From positions 248,001 to 312,000 of the forward strand of contig JAOTON010001697.1 of assembly GCA_034440635.1 (NCBI GenBank): DNA of 64,000 bases. Direction: 5' to 3'. Of the stretch, positions 63,646-64,000 are shown piece by piece. The stretch is from Lepas anatifera. Its lineage: Eukaryota > Arthropoda > Thecostraca > Lepadidae. Within the stretch, counting starts at the first letter, position 1, and each line of letters starts with the position of its first letter. The notes below the pieces were generated by a model. It ran no database searches. It saw only the letters and a list, made by a program, of their open reading frames with translations, and had not been told where the DNA came from. The translations under genes were made by a program, and so were the position numbers.

Positions 63646-64000
63646 CACCCCATTCACCTCTTCTTTACTATTAACTGGGACCGATCCTTGAGAATGTGGA
63701 ACTTAATAAGCGCGTTCAAAAGGTATCTCCCAAATTATTCCGGCAGCAAAAATTCTGTTCTTCCAAAGACACTATGCCACTCCTCGTCCCACGGCGATTG
63801 TGGGAGGCAAGAAACTTTATCCGCGTTCAGCCAGGGCTCACTCGTTACGACAAAACCAATGGGCATAACAAATAAATTTTCGACTCCAATATGCCTTAAC
63901 TTGCACATGGTAACAGATATCACGTGCTCCGCTGATTTCTCTGATGTTAAGTACTTGCATGAGTTGACTGATTTGCCCGTAAATATATCCAAAACAGTCG
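63646..64000. other. Unique DNA at the window edge
   Basis: An open 85-codon minus frame (63735-63992) contains VVTSEPWLNADKVSC and PQSPWDEEWHSVFGR words but no domain I recognise; it may continue past the edge. Nothing else seen. Confidence 0.3.

Overview
This 64 kb window is eukaryotic, most likely from an invertebrate with a large, transposon-rich genome (an arthropod such as a chelicerate or crustacean is plausible, but the sequence alone does not settle it). The reasons are: no long open reading frames outside repeats; 3' fragments of Jockey/CR1-type non-LTR retrotransposons; tRNA-derived SINEs; abundant hAT-like, TTAA-target (piggyBac/Kolobok-like) and foldback DNA elements; and CT/GA/TA microsatellites. 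I found no convincing host gene, rRNA or intact tRNA gene. The only recognisable protein-coding sequence is broken reverse transcriptase plus one unrecognised transposon ORF.

Layout. 1-8.1 kb: AT-rich intergenic DNA with three GC/CpG-rich islands (about 1.86-2.47, 3.24-3.62 and 7.69-8.08 kb). 8.1-15.4 kb: interspersed repeats, including a TTAA element dense in AGGTCA half-sites (8611-9599), a 450-bp TTAA MITE (10651-11100), two copies of one SINE family (11601-11785 and 14198-14385), a second SINE (12247-12447), C-rich degenerate repeats, and a 31-bp-phased TTCTAGAA triplet (14 kb). 15.9-16.9 kb: GC island ending in a 4 x 40-bp tandem repeat. 17154-22280: a complete 5.1-kb hAT-like element with a perfect 8-bp target duplication; its interior is two degenerate ~21-bp minisatellites. 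25.2-26.5 kb: a ~132-bp tandem repeat split by an 851-bp AGGTCA-dense TTAA element. 26.6-30.6 kb: a minus-strand CR1/L2-like 3' region with tandem repeats. 31983-35822: a 3.84-kb foldback element with ~1.26-kb arms and a perfect 9-bp target duplication (Mutator-like), carrying hAT MITEs in both arms and two TTAA elements exactly at its symmetry centre. 36-45 kb: GC islands, two MITEs and a retrotransposon 3' end. 44.8-51.2 kb: a truncated minus-strand relative of the 17-kb hAT, a retrotransposon tail, a 301-bp hAT MITE, a 36-bp tandem array, and a 1.96-kb hAT element with a reverse-transcriptase fragment nested inside. 51.2-56.2 kb: unique DNA and two GC islands. 56.4-61.7 kb: two ~1-kb direct repeats, a tRNA-like triplet embedded in TA repeats, a 99-bp hairpin and a 954-bp palindrome. 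61.7-63.65 kb: another hAT-like head followed by a ~21-bp minisatellite.

The main theme is elements within elements. Several insertion events can be read with their target duplications, and three or more unrelated-looking hAT-like families carry C-rich ~20-bp minisatellites as their interior. A second theme is that TTAA elements disperse dense clusters of AGGTCA/TGACCT hexamers (nuclear-receptor half-site sequence). The GC-rich islands between repeats, some with homeodomain-like or octamer-like words, are the best candidates for host regulatory DNA.
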